Part shown: positions 43,777 to 55,519 of the stretch, piece after piece
Numbering within the stretch: the stretch's first letter is position 1
How the letters are laid out: each line of letters opens with the position of its first letter
Source of the DNA: Adiantum capillus-veneris
Lineage: Eukaryota; Streptophyta; Polypodiopsida; Polypodiales; Pteridaceae
NCBI GenBank assembly: GCA_014529385.2
Contig: CM043967.1
Coordinates: forward strand, 85,446,778 to 85,510,777
Direction of reading: 5' to 3'
Length of the DNA stretch: 64,000 nt
Program-made: the position numbers and the translations under genes
The notes under the pieces: model-generated
Told to the model about the DNA's origin: nothing
The model's database searches: none
The model's input: the letters and a program-made list of their open reading frames with translations, nothing else

Positions 43777-45867
43777 CTAATCTTTCGTGCTCAGGAAGGA
43801 TGGAACCTTCGCAGCACTTTCAACAATCTCACATGGCGTCTTCCCCGTCGAAGAGTGTATCGTGTTATTGTAGGCAAATTCCATCAAAGGTAAGTTCTTT
43901 TCCCATTGAGTCTTCTGATGCGAGATACAAGACTTCAATAAATCTAAAATCACTGAATTGGCAATCTCAAATTGCCCGTCAGTCTGCAAGTGGAACGATG
44001 ACGAGAACTGCAACCGCGTGCCAATGTTCTCCCAAATTGCCTTCCAAAACAAACTCATAAATCTGGGGTCTCTGTCGGAGACAATCGTCTCAGGCGTGCC
44101 ATGTAATCGGAAAATCATCGTGATCATTCTGTATTCTCGGGAGATAAAAAAAATGAAATCCATTTCAATATTTTCCCAGGGGCGGGTGGGTATGGGTAAA
44201 GGCTGTAACAATCCCTGTGCCTTATGCCTGTCAAACTTGACCTTCTGGCATACCAAGCAACTGCGCACAAACTCTTCCACATCCGTCTTCAGTCTCCGCC
44301 AAAAGAAATCTCTCTCTACCCCTTTCATGGTGGTAGCAATGCCGCGGTGACCCGTAAAAGGTGGACAGTGGCAATCAGTCATAACCTTTTCCCTCAACGG
44401 CTGTGTAACGCACAACATAGTCTTTTTCATCAAGTAGCCTTCCCGAAGGGAGTATCCAGCTACTGTCTCCCCATCCCGTATCCGTGTGAAAATATCTGCA
44501 AAATCTGTATCTGTGGCATACTGATCGACCATATCCTCGAAGCTCCTATGATGTATCGCGGAAATAGCCAGAACCAACGGTTTTCGAGACAAAGCATCTG
44601 CCACCACATTCGTCTGTCCCTGCACATGGACAATCTGGAAGTGGAACTGTGACAAGATGTTCACCCACCGCATCTGCTTTTCCGAAAGCGGCTTCTGTGA
44701 CAAGAAGTAGTGCAAACTCTGATGGTCTGTAAAGACAGTAAAATCCGCTCCGAGTAGGTAATGCCGCCAATGAGTAAGAGCGTGGATAACCGCCAAAAGC
44801 TCTTTCCCATAGATCTGTGCTGTCATCTCCGGCCTAGAGAACAAACGGCTCTCGTAAGCTATGGCATGGCCTTCTTGCATCAAGACCGCACCCAGACTAC
44901 GACCACAAGCATCACAAAATACTTCAAATGACTTCTGCAAGTCCGGCAAAGTCAAATCTGGTCCTGTAGTGAATTTCTCTTTCAATGTCTGAAAGGCAGT
45001 CACCTCTGTGGGTCCCCACGAAAAAGGTACTCCTTTCTGTGTCAAGGTATGCAAAGGGGAAGCAACCTCTGCAAACTTTCGTATGAACTGCCTGTAGTAC
45101 GAACACAGTCCCAAGAAGCTTCTAGCTTCATGGACATTCCTCAAATCGGGCCAATCACGGATAGTATCTATCTTGGCCGGGTTCATTTGCACTCCTGCTG
45201 TTGACACAATGTGTCCCAAAAAATGTATCTTTGGTAGGAAAAATTCACTTTTCGTAGCATTAATCACTAATGTGTGATCTCGTAATTCCTGAAAGACTTG
45301 AAGCAGATGATCTCTGTGTTCTGCCTCATTCTTGGAGAAAACAATGATGTCGTCAAAGAAAGTGCCAACAAATAGCCTGTACTCTCGAAAAATCCTATCC
45401 ATCATCCGGTTAAATGTCGCAGGAGCATTGGTTAAGCCAAAAGGCATCACCAAAAACTCAAATAACCCTAAAGTCGTCCGAAAAGCTGTCTTGTAGACAT
45501 CTCCTGGTGCTATCCTGATCTGATGATATCCACTCTTCAAGTCAATCCTGCTAAAGCACGAGGATCCCTGTAACGTGTCGAGTATATCATTGATCCTAGG
45601 AATCGGAAATCTGTTCTTGATGGTGATTTCGTTGAGAGTGCTATAATCGATGCACATTCTCCAAGATCCGTCTTTCTTCAAAACCAACAACACTGGAGAG
45701 CAATACGGTGAAGTACTAGGTTGGACAAGACCCTTTTCCAAGAGGTCTTTCACTGGGTTCATAATCTTTTCATTCTGTACTCGGCTCACACGATAAGGTG
45801 GCCGATTCGGTGGCGTGCTTCCAGATATCAGATCAATGGTATGATCTTCAGGCCCTCTCAAAAGCAA
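43777..45867 (-). pseudogene. G2 pol: RT, RNase H and integrase
   Basis: A 696-codon open frame. RT motifs [34 protein letters not shown] and FFDDIIVFS (catalytic Asp pair) occupy roughly residues 50-190. RNase H follows (CDACGRSLGAVLMQEG, FTDHQSLHYFLS). Integrase H2C2 CLVCQKVKFDRHK lies near residue 560. The core is internally shortened: PTRPWENIEMDFIF is followed closely by the later [16 protein letters not shown] block, so about 55 residues seen in G1 are missing. A stop at 43,777 ends the frame. Confidence 0.85.
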
Positions 45868-46079
45868 TCGGCATGAGCGTGGAGAAAAATAAAAATCTTG
45901 GCGTTCTTTTCTTCATGTCAAAACATATTCAACCTTTATCCATCGTTCAGTTCTCCCAAAAGAATGAGTAAGAAAACTGAAGTTCATCAAGTACAATCTC
46001 TAAGCCCTTCATTTATCAAAGTCGCTTTCTCGGCCCGGTAGTCAACCACGGTGTAGTTCTTGTGGTACCAAGGGATCCC

Positions 46080-46330
46080 GAGTAGAACGTCACTCACGTG
46101 CCCTGAACACCCCTGTCATTGCAAACGAAGTTTGCCAATGCTCGGTGTAATGGCAACATCCCATCCGGGTGCCAGTCGAACTACCTCCGCCTGTGGCGTC
46201 AGTCTGTCGGGCGTAGTTCCAAATCGAGCCGCCAATTCCAAGTGAAAAGAAGTTGGCCTTGGCTCCTTCAAAAGAGCTTTCTGATCCTTCGCTTTGCCCC
46301 GAAAGCGGCAAAGTTTGTACTTTCATTCAT
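46080..46330 (-). pseudogene. G2 protease remnant
   Basis: The minus-strand reading around 46,270-46,200 contains GAKANFFSLGIGG, aligned with the G1 protease site, but the catalytic triad position reads E-G-A after a frame change. It lies between the Gag zinc knuckle and RT. Confidence 0.55.
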
Positions 46331-46376
46331 TAGATTCGGTGCAGGTCCCACGCCATGTGGTACCAGTTCTGCTTTT

Positions 46377-47936
46377 CTATCTGCCTTTTCTGCCACATTC
46401 CTCAGCTGCTCTCGAACTCTCAGACCTGTCGTCGTCTTTATCATTCTGTTCTTTCTGTGCCTTATCAGGGCACTTTGCGGAAATATGTCCATGTTCCCCG
46501 CATCCAAAGCACTTCCCCTCTCTGATGAAGCGAGCTCTCTCCTCAGGAGTAAGCTTGGGTCGTGCATCCTTTTTTTTCTCTGGGTTGCTCTTTTTCATTC
46601 TACTTTCATTCCCAAAAGTCTGTTCGGCTCGTTGTGTCATGGCCTCATCTGTGGGGTAGGTCAGACTGCCAGAGTGAATGGCAAAGCCCCGCTTCGCATG
46701 ACTCATCAACTCCTGAATAGAAGCTGACTTCTGTTCCAAGCAGTGATCTCGGATCTCTGTAGGTAGACCCTAGGTAAACCGCTCAATCTGTTCTCTGAAC
46801 GAGATCTTCTTGAATGAAGAGGTGGGTAGAAAAGAGCTCCAGAATCTTTCACAATAAGAATTCACTGTATCGCTCTTGGTCATCCGGAGATGGTTCCAAG
46901 CAGCTCGTATATCTTGCTCAAACTCTTGAGTCAACCAAGAAGAAATAAAAAGCCTCTTGAATTTCAGCCATGTAATTGGCACAGTCTTGCTTAATAGAAG
47001 CGTGGACCACCAAGTGCGAGCATTCCCCTTGAAGTAAGAGGCAGCTCTCCGAATCTTGGAGTGCTCTGAATAGCGTCCTCCCGCGAAAGCGATGTCAAAC
47101 TGCTGTATAAAAGACAAAGCCTTCGAAGCATCTGAGTATCCTGAAAAGTATCAAACTTGATCGAGTGGCCACCTTCCTTAAACTCTCGGACTTTCTTGCT
47201 TTTATCTTCGAGAAAGTCATACTGGTTGGCTTTGTAAAAATTCTTCTTGTTCGCATAAAACTTTCCGTCATCGGAATCTGAGCTGTCTGTAGACGAGTCC
47301 TCAGTAGAACTGTCAGTCTCTGGGCGAGATGTAGCCTTCTTCTTGACCTTTCCGAAGCTTTGTTTCTTGCTTCGCTTTTTACCTTTTCTGTCTTCTTCGC
47401 TCGAATCCGATGAGCTAGAAGAACTGTCAGAAGAAGAAGAAGAAGAACTGGGTAGGTCTTCAAACTTGACGCGCTTCTTCAATTTCTTTGCCTTGTCAAA
47501 TGTCGACCGACGACCCAAATATCCCGGGAAGTCAGTGCCTTTCTTCTGCTTTTTGCCGTGCTTTTTGTCTTTCTTTTGCACGTCGAAAAGCTGAGCAATC
47601 CGTGTATCAACCACGTTCTCCAGTTCCTGCTCCGTATATTTTCTTGGAGGCAGAAGGTTTCTTGAGAGCGGGTTTCGGGAGTGGTGTTGTGGTTCTCTGC
47701 CACTCCGTCTGTACCTCTTCCAAAGAGGTTTGGTTCATATATTTTGCCATCTTCGGATCCTTGGCAAAATTGAGCATCATCATTGTTGCATCGCTGATCA
47801 AGTGGCGACGCTCTATCTCTCGCCGCTCCGCCCAAGTAGGCCAAGGCGGGCCATACTCTCTGCCTCAATCTTCGTTGTGATCCCAGCCCACATCTCCAGA
47901 TGCAGAGGGAGTCGACTGATCATTGCCTGAAGCCAT
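46377..47936 (-). pseudogene. G2 gag
   Basis: Starts MASGNDQSTPS at 47,936, 59 nt past the primer site. Segments in order, over several frames: acidic N-terminus; Lys-rich DKKHGKKQKK; Ser/Asp-rich run; FKEGGHSIKF; Gag core SFIQQFDIAFAGGRY ... RTWWSTLL ... NSYCERFWSSF (47,117-46,770); zinc knuckle CFGCGEHGHISAKC (about 46,515-46,474). A stop at 46,770 and shifts disable it. Confidence 0.8.
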
Positions 47937-47994
47937 AGGTGCCGGGGAAAAAAAATTCGGAGATCGGATTTCTCGTAGAAGAGAAATCGGCCGT

Positions 47995-48006
47995 GCTCTG
48001 ATACCA
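47995..48006 (-). other. G2 primer-binding site
   Basis: GCTCTGATACCA on +, that is TGGTATCAGAGC on the coding strand, two bases from the LTR. Confidence 0.88.
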
Positions 48007-48008
48007 TT

Positions 48009-48568
48009 GTAACAGACTTGGACACTCCAAGTCAAGAATCAACCGCGACAGCATCAACTAACCACTTCAAAACAATTCACAGATCACAATAGATTTGCAC
48101 TGGCCCGGCGGAGTTCCGTGCCTAGAGATATTGGCCCCAAAGACTTGCGCCCCTTTCGGTATTTCTTTTTATATTAATCAATCATCAAAGTACAAGAGAG
48201 CGGTTAGGGTTTCACTCTCAGACTCTGCATCCAGATGCCCTGAGAAGTGAGGCCCTCACCACTAATTTAAAGGTTACAAGGGATGCCCAAAAGCAGAGCC
48301 CCAAAAGCTTTCAAAATCAAAAGCATCAGTTCTCTCTCTCTCTTAGAGAGTCTTTTCTCTTTTTTTTTATAAAAAAAAACAAAAGCAAAACTCGCGTCGC
48401 TCATCATTTTTCAAAAAAAAATAAAAAAAATAAATATATTTTTTAATAATCCGCTTCCGCGATTTTCGGAATTTAGGGTTTTTGGCAAAAATTAGGGTTT
48501 GCAGGAATTTTAGGGTTTCTAGCAGAAATTAGGGTTTCTGCTGTCCGCCACGTCATCACTTTGTGACA
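48009..48568 (-). repeat. G2 5' LTR
   Basis: 560 bp, on + TGTAACAGACTTGG...TTTGTGACA. Four TTAGGGTTT words (48,473-48,537) and a short CT run (about 48,332-48,346), without a LINE tail. Confidence 0.88.
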
Positions 48569-49921
48569 GGCCCTGCTGCCTCTATGCGGTTGTTTCATGA
48601 GACGCGTATGTTGGATGCAGATTTTGTGGCAGAACATTATGACATTGGTCTCGGGGTGACAGACAGACTGCTTGAGATTGACTCCGTCGTTCCTTCACAG
48701 TGGGACGCAGTCATGCGAGGCACGGTTCAGATGCCTCCACATAGTGGCTGGGAAGGTCTCTTTGCTTAGAGCACTCTCTTGTTAGTTCGTTTGGACACCA
48801 TGCTGTTCACAGTTGATATAGACTACTCTCAGGGGATTCATGCTAGATTGACATATGATACCACCTCTCCGCACCTTGTCTACCCCGGCGCTCGATGGGA
48901 GGCCATACGAGTAGTTGGCTCTCGCGGGAAGCGTCGTTGTGTTGACCCTCGTTTCGCTTCCGCTGATGCCGCCCTTTGGAGGCTTTGGGTGTGGGAGGGT
49001 CGTGCCCTATCTCAGCTATATTGGGACCCAGGAGAGTGGCATTGGCCTCACTCTAACCCCACCGGTGCACCTGTATCATTCTTTGAGTACACTGTCAGAA
49101 TTGGAAGATTAGCATTGATGAGACAGCACCCAGAGCAGCCCACTCGTATGCGTTTTTGGTTACATTCAGGTCTCTCCCATGCCTATCTACAACAGTTTTG
49201 GTCAGCCATCTGGGATTTACATGCGGCTCGTCGTATTTCTTTTTTCATGTGGATGATTGCACATGCAGGACTTCCAGTTGGGACTTGGCTAGCTACTATG
49301 GGTCATGATCCGTTATGCACTCGATGTCCTTCGCGACTACATGAGTCACCTGCACACCGTCTTTGGTCATGCTCCTCTTCTCATATAGTGTGGCTAGCAG
49401 TTTGCTTTTTACTTAGCAGAGCCGGTGTTCAGCATGGATTTCTCACTTGGGGCTCTGTCTCATGGTTGATGCCGATGCTCGGACCGCATCTTTTCTACGA
49501 GGGCTCAGACACAGATCCAGCTCTTATGCTTACCTTGACTTGTTATCGGCGAGGGACTTTGGCTATGTTACCACAGATCGCTTGGCAGGGGGATCCTCAG
49601 ACACGTGATGAAGTTTTTTCAGTCATCACTAGCTTTACACTATGGAATGTTTGGAAAGCTCGTTGTCTTCACATTCTCAGTGCGGCTCCACAGCTCCTTC
49701 AGGATACCCTCACTGCCATTTGGCTGGACATCATTCACACCCTGATTTGGCAGTGGGATTCTTCCTTAGGTACATCTAGAGAAGTCGAGGCTCGACGATT
49801 TGCCTTCCTTCGGCGTTGGGCCCGTTCTCCACTCTTCTTCACACTTACAGGTGGCCAGATTACATGGCATTATGCCCCCCCTCAGTGCTTTCTCCTCCAC
49901 TCATCACACAGACCACCATGA
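48569..49921 (+). pseudogene. LINE1 ORF2 C-terminal part
   Basis: One frame with a single in-frame TAG at 48,767-48,769, ending at TGA 49,919-49,921. It contains the zf-RVT-like region of plant LINEs: SFFMWMIAHAGLPVGTWL then CTRCPSRLHESPAHRLWSC (about 49,235-49,375). Upstream RT sequence is absent. Confidence 0.75.
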
Positions 49922-50056
49922 GATTGTTCTAGTTGAGTTGTCACTATAGTGGCTCTCACCCTTACCTTCAGCTTGTACACCCCACGTGATAGGCTATTTT
50001 GGCATCTGCTGGGGATTATATTGTACTCAGTAATATACAGCCCTGATTTTTCTTTT

Positions 50057-50062
<6 letters not shown>
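49922..50062 (+). other. LINE1 3' UTR and tail
   Basis: 140 bp ending CAGCCCTGATTTTTC and TTTTAAAAAAA, then directly the GA run. The last 66 bp before the tail equal the fragment in the G1 5' LTR. Confidence 0.8.
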
Positions 50063-50148
<86 letters not shown>

Positions 50149-50460
50149 TGCTTTTATTTTTGAAAGCTTTTGGGGCTCTGCTTTTGGGCATCCCTTGTAA
50201 TCTTTAAATAAGCGGTGAGGGGCTCACTCTTTAGAGCATCTGGACGCAGAGTCTGAGAGTGAAACCCTAACCGCTCTCTTGTACTTTGACATTGATTTAA
50301 TACAAAAAGAAATATCGGCGCCAATCTTTGGGGCCAATATCTCTAGGCACGGAACTCCGCCGGGCCAGTGCAAATCTATTGTGATCTGTGAATTGTTTTG
50401 AAGTGGTTATTTGGTGTTGTTGTGATTGATTCTTGACTTGGAGTGTCTAAGTCTGTTACA
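50063..50460 (+). repeat. G1 3' LTR, second part
   Basis: GA run (50,063-50,144), then GAATTTGCTTTTATTTTTGA through the shared GGGGCCAATATCTCTAGGC block to CTGTTACA, followed by the TSD-like CTAGG. Confidence 0.85.
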
Positions 50461-50465
50461 CTAGG

Positions 50466-51043
50466 GGCCTAAACCCTAAGAAGAACAAGTAACAAAAGAA
50501 GAAGTCCTACCAACTTATGGGGACCCCGTCCGTGGGCCCCAAGTGACATCAAGGATTAAAATAAAGCAGGACCCGCACACACACACAAACTGATGACGAG
50601 GCAGATTTTCGAAAATTGCGCTAAGGAAAGCTGTACGGATTTCCGCATTTTGCGCTGGTTGATGACGTGGCAGGACTGTACGGATTTCTATAAATTGTGT
50701 TGGTAGCTTTTTGGCTTTGCTTTTGGACCAAATGCTTTTGAGTTTGAAGGCTTTTCACTGTAATTGCTTTTTAGGCCAAGGGCCTTTAAATTTGAGGTTA
50801 GGGCTCATTCTCTGGTATGCTTCCTGGAGAAGGTGCAGAGTCTGGAGTATCGGCTTGTACAGTGTTGATGCAATATAAAGAAATACCGAAAGGGGTGCCA
50901 AGGTTTGGGGCCAATACTCTCTGGGGTGGAATTCCGCCACTCCGTGTCGCGTGTCGTCTCTCTTTTAGTAAGTTGTTATTGAAGTGCTAAAAGTTTGTTC
51001 AGTCTGTTCTTTTCTATTGGCACGTGGTGCCCGTCTTGTGACA
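50466..51043 (+). repeat. Element E 3' LTR, second part
   Basis: Resumes with GGCCTAAACCCTAAGAAG and ends GCCCGTCTTGTGACA. It matches the inverted 5' LTR at 26,735-27,345. The Copia2 target bases AATTT follow. Confidence 0.82.
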
Positions 51044-54000
51044 AATTTCCTGGTATCCATGTCACCTGTCATTTCGGCATCACAATATCCCTGCAACTTT
51101 AAGTCACTTTTGCCATAACAAATACACTTTGATCGTGTACCTTTCAAATATCTCAGAATGCATTTGACAACTTCCCAATGTGCTTTGCCAAGATTCGACA
51201 TGTATCAACTAACAACTCCCACTGCATAAGCAATGTCGGGACAAGTGGCAACCATAGCATACATAAGAGAATCACAAGCTGATGCATAAGGGATTCCCTT
51301 CATTGCTTTCAATGCCACCTCATCCTTTGGGAAATCTGCTTTGCTAAGCTTAATGTATGGAGGTAAAGGTACTCCAAGAGGCTTAGTATCAACCATAGTA
51401 AATTTGTCAAGTACTTTTGCAATGTACCTTTCTGGAGATAAAAACAACAATTTCAGCTTTCTATCTCTTTTAATACGCATGCCCAAAATATGCTCTGCAT
51501 CACCCAAATCCTTCATAGCAAATGTTGAATTTAGCTTACGTTTCATAGCATCAAGACTAGTCTTCTGTTTCCTCGCAAGCAGCATGTCATTAACATAGAG
51601 AACAAATATGATGAGACTACCATCTTCATCCCTTTTCGTATACAAACAATGATCTGCATGGCTGCGTTTAAAGCCTTGAGACAGCATAAAAGTGTCAAAC
51701 TTCTTATACCACTGTCGTAATGATTGTCTCAAACCATACAGAGCCCTTTTCGGTTTGCATACAAGTTCCTCACGTGTAGGAACTACAAAACCTTCAGGTT
51801 GTTTCATGTATATGTCCTCTTCAATGTCACCATGCAAAAACGTTGTCTTTACATCCATTTGATTCAATTCCAAATCAAGCACCACAAAAAGGACACGTAA
51901 AGTTGTAAGCTTTACAACCGGGGTAAAGATTTCTTGAAAATCAATTCCTTCTTTCTGTGCATATCCTTTTGTCTTGTATTTGGGTTTTTCATCCACAATC
52001 TTAATCTTGTACACCCATTGGTTAGGAAGAGCGTTTCTCCCTATAGGCAATGGCACAAGATCCCAAATATCATTTGCATACAAGGATTTCATTTCCTCTT
52101 GCATTGCAAGCTCCCACTTACTGCTTGACTCACATGATTTGGCCTCTTTATATGTAAGAGGTTCACCCTCATCTGTCAACATTACATGATTCAAAGAGGG
52201 GTTAAATCTATGAGGTTGCCTTCTCAAACGAGTTGACCTGTGTACCCAATGATCTACATTCTTAGGCAACGGTTCTACGTCATAAGGCAACTCATTTTTA
52301 GCTCTATCATGCTGCTGAAAATCATTTTCAGCCAATCCAGGTGGCTGTCCATCCTCATTAGGAGCATCAATATCATGTCCTATCTCTTCTGGCTCAAGGT
52401 TAACCAGCTGATCATCAATTTGAGCTTGCGGTAATGCATCATGAGGCTCTTTTTCAACATCAATGGTGGCACGAAAGTTTGGAATCTATTGGTTTTCTTG
52501 TCAGCATCAGGTTTTGTAGCATTCTTAAGCAATCTTGCCTCATTGAACACTACATTTCGGTTGCGTAATACCTTTCTAAATTGTGGTAACCACACTCTAT
52601 AGCCCATTTAACCTTCTTCCCCATAACATAGGAAAACTCCCTTAATGGACTTCATATCAAGCTTTGTTCTTAAGTCATTGCGTACATGAACAAAAGCTTC
52701 GCAGCCAAATACTCTCAAACGATCGTAAGAGGCAGGTTTGTCAAACCAAACCTCCTTTGGAATGTCATTTTTCAGCGTACTATTAGGAGAGCGATTGCAA
52801 ATATGAATTGTAGTTTTCAATGCCTCCCCCCAAAACTCTTGGGAAAGATTAGCGGTAGACAACATGTAACGCGTACTCTCGCATAAAGTACGATTATACC
52901 TCTCAACCACACCATTAGAAGACGGATTATAAGGGGCTGTCAACTCCCTTTTAATCCCATTTTCATCACAAAACGCTGAATTCAGCAGATACATACTCTC
53001 CTCCATTATCAGATTTGAGACATTTTAGCTTAGTACTCTTTTGCGTAGTGACAAAAGCATGAAACTTCTTAAAAGCATTAAAAGTCTCACTTACTTTTTC
53101 AACTAATGTACCCATCCTTTCCTAGTACAGTCATCAATGAATGTAACAAAATACAATGCACCACCAAAAGACTTAACAGGCATAGTGCATACATCGGAGT
53201 CAATAAGATCAAGAGGATTAGCTTTGAGAGAGATACCAGAGTAATAAGAAGATTTCTTTTGCTTTCCATAAAGACAATCGTTACAAAAATCCAAGTTTTT
53301 GCCCTTTACATCATCCCTCTTCAGAGTGGAAAGCACATCAATACCCTTTTGGCTCATATGGCCAAGTCTCTTATGCCACAATTCCGTGTGTGAAGCAATT
53401 TTAGCAACAGCAAGAAACTTGCCAGGCAAAGCTTTGCAGCGAAGATAGTACAAAGTACCTCTTTTAGACCCTTTTGCAACAAGCATAGAGCCCTTAAGCA
53501 ACTTCCATGAACCCCAGCAAAGATGGTCGTATAACCATGTGCATCCAATTGGCCAACGGATAGCAGACTTTTCTTAATGCCTGGTACAAACCTGACATCA
53601 TTCAACACAAGCTCTTGACCATTGTTAAGAGCGAAACACATAGTACCCATTCCCTCAATATTGCAAGCAAAATTATCACCGAGGTACACCTTGCCATAAT
53701 TGCCTACAACATATGTAGCAAAACACACCAAAGATGGAGTCACATGGAATGAAGCACGAGAATCCACTATCCAAGACTGGGATAGGCCATCATTCGCACT
53801 AAGCAATGCATCAATGATATCTTTCTTCGAGATAAGCATGTCTTCTACATTAGCTATCACCAAATCTGAGGGGCATGAAGCTGCAACCAAAATTTCCTCG
53901 ACGTCTGACAACCCCTCAATGACCACACTAGAGGATACATTTCGCATTCTCAGTATCCCTGGAGGAATCACATGCTGATTTTCCTCCTTTCTTCTCATCT

Positions 54001-54463
54001 TTCTTCTTCTTTTCTTGCGTTTCCTTCTTCGTTCTTGCTCTTTCTTGAGATATCTGCAATCTGGTTTCTTGTGACCCTTTTTGCCACATTGATAACAGGT
54101 GACATCCTTATCCTTTGTGTTGCTCTTACTTCTATTTTGAGTCATGTTGCTTGCATTTCGCTTTTGATTTCTACCTCTTGCATTGTAGGCAAAACTGCAA
54201 CCTTCCCCACTAGACTTGCGTCTAATCTCTTCATTCAGAATAGACCCTCTCACACCGTCATACGTGAGGGTGGGACTGCTAGCCTTCTTATTCAACCTGG
54301 CCCACTCTTCGTCAGACAAACCTTGCGGCTTATTCTCTTCCAATGCATCTTCACGATCCTTTAAGAAAAGGATACCTTGCATGCGTTTTCGCCAAAGATC
54401 GAAGCCTTGACCATCGAACCGTTTGATTTTCATCAAACTTTTTGCGGAAGAGGAAGAAGCCAT
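51044..54463 (-). pseudogene. Copia2 gag-pol, N-terminal to RNase H start
   Basis: Gag start MASSSSAKSLMKIKRFDGQGF at 54,463; zinc knuckle CYQCGKKGHKKPDC (about 54,097-54,056); protease with D-S-R in place of D-S-G; pre-integrase LWHKRLGHMS; integrase pieces (FVTFIDDCTRKGW; APYNPSSNGVVERYNRTL; 53,500-52,610); RT (52,335-51,205) with GYAQKEGIDFQEIF and YVND where YVDD is expected; RNase H beginning, ending GDMDTRK at the E insertion. Frame breaks lie near 53,500, 53,050 and 52,610, and the middle of Gag is shortened. The C-terminal rest is at 27,346-28,777. Confidence 0.82.
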
Positions 54464-54999
54464 CTTAATTCACCCACAAGTGTGTATACAAGAGAGATGC
54501 AATAGGCTGAAATTTTCAGCAAATAGGAGCAACTACAAGACTTTGCATACGATAGACCACAATTTCTTTATATGAAACTGTCCAAATCTGAAATTTCAGC
54601 TGAAAAGTGCAATTTCAAGCACCTGTACTCAGCTTTTCACTCAATTTGTCGTGACAAACATCAAACATGTGATCCCACAACTTTGGTACACCTGCGTATT
54701 GCTGTTTTGAACTGTAATACGCTGCAAATCACCTGTTTTGACCTAAAAATAGCTTGTTTTGGGCTGTTTGACGGTTTTGGTGACCTTTTCGACCCCGGAA
54801 GCAAGGGGCTTCACGATGGAAGCGAAATTGATCGCGGGAGAGCAATTTTAAGTCGCTGTCCAGCAGTCTGCGCAATTTCACGAAGTGCTGGTCTGTCAAC
54901 CACTGAAGACAAGGGAGGTTAGGAGTCAGGACTCCTTGGTCCTAACCCTAGCTAACCTGCAGATCTCAAGAAGAAGAGAAAAAAAAGACTTACCAACTT
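54464..54999. other. Presumed Copia2 leader and unassigned sequence
   Basis: No LTR matching 28,778-29,155 and no Met-tRNA primer site was seen upstream of the Copia2 start, so its 5' LTR seems lost or replaced. No coding motif. Confidence 0.4.
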
Positions 55000-55461
55000 A
55001 CTAAAGCTGGCCAAGTGGCTTAAAGGACAAAAGGCAATCCAAAAATCCTAACCCAACCCAAATGACAAGAACCGGTCGAGGGGCCTGAAAACCTAAAAAT
55101 AAAGCAGATGACACACAAACTCAATTTGCGTAAAGAACGATTGCATGGCATGTTGTATAGACTGGCCCGCGATTTACGGAAATCGTGGCAATGCTGTACG
55201 GAAAGCCCAATGGGCGGCGCAAGATTTTGGGCCTATTGTTTCTAGAAGCCATGCTTTTTATGTAAACTGCTTTTGGTAGGCCAAGGGCCTTCAAATAAGT
55301 GCTGTCGGCTATCTTTGTGGCATTATACTCTCGGGAGAAGCGGAGCAGAGCAACAAAGTTGTACCTTGTTGAAGCAATGTAAAGAAATACCGAAAGGGGT
55401 GCCAAGGTTTGGGGCAAGTGCCATCTGGGAGTGGAACTCGGCCACTCTTGTCTCGTGTGGA

Positions 55462-55519
<58 letters not shown>

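Larger units (their letters stand above)
42057..48568 (-). mobile_element. Ty3/Gypsy element G2 (minus strand)
   Basis: 6.5 kb, close relative of G1. The 5' LTR is at 48,009-48,568 and the 3' LTR at 42,057-42,600, the latter lacking its last 17 bp or so. The primer site is at 47,995-48,006 and the purine tract TACCCCCCTCTT lies just right of 42,600. Gag and Pol read right to left. The right end abuts LINE1 ORF2. The left end abuts block X material, and no target duplication is visible. Confidence 0.87.
38019..50062 (+). mobile_element. LINE1, non-LTR retrotransposon in a GA tract
   Basis: Between GA runs 37,947-38,018 and 50,063-50,144. It has a 5' UTR, ORF1, ORF2 endonuclease, ORF2 C-terminal part, a 3' UTR and an A-rich end. 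The RT domain is missing: ORF2 breaks off near 40,742 and resumes at 48,569 with C-terminal sequence, the gap holding LTR block X and Gypsy G2. The gap insertion therefore came with a deletion of about 1.5-2 kb of LINE. Confidence 0.8.
31386..50460 (+). mobile_element. Ty3/Gypsy chromovirus-type element G1 with nested insertions
   Basis: LTRs begin TGTCACAAAGTGATGA. Flanking 5-mers CGAGG (31,381-31,385) and CTAGG (50,461-50,465) match at 4 of 5 positions, and the interrupted E LTR reads through. The internal part has a primer site, Gag and Pol in Gypsy order (protease, RT, RNase H, integrase), and a purine tract. Excluding the LINE1/X/G2 insertion in its 3' LTR, G1 is about 7 kb. Its own coding is inactivated by frameshifts, stops and a 0.29-kb inversion. 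Same family as G2 and G3. Confidence 0.85.
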
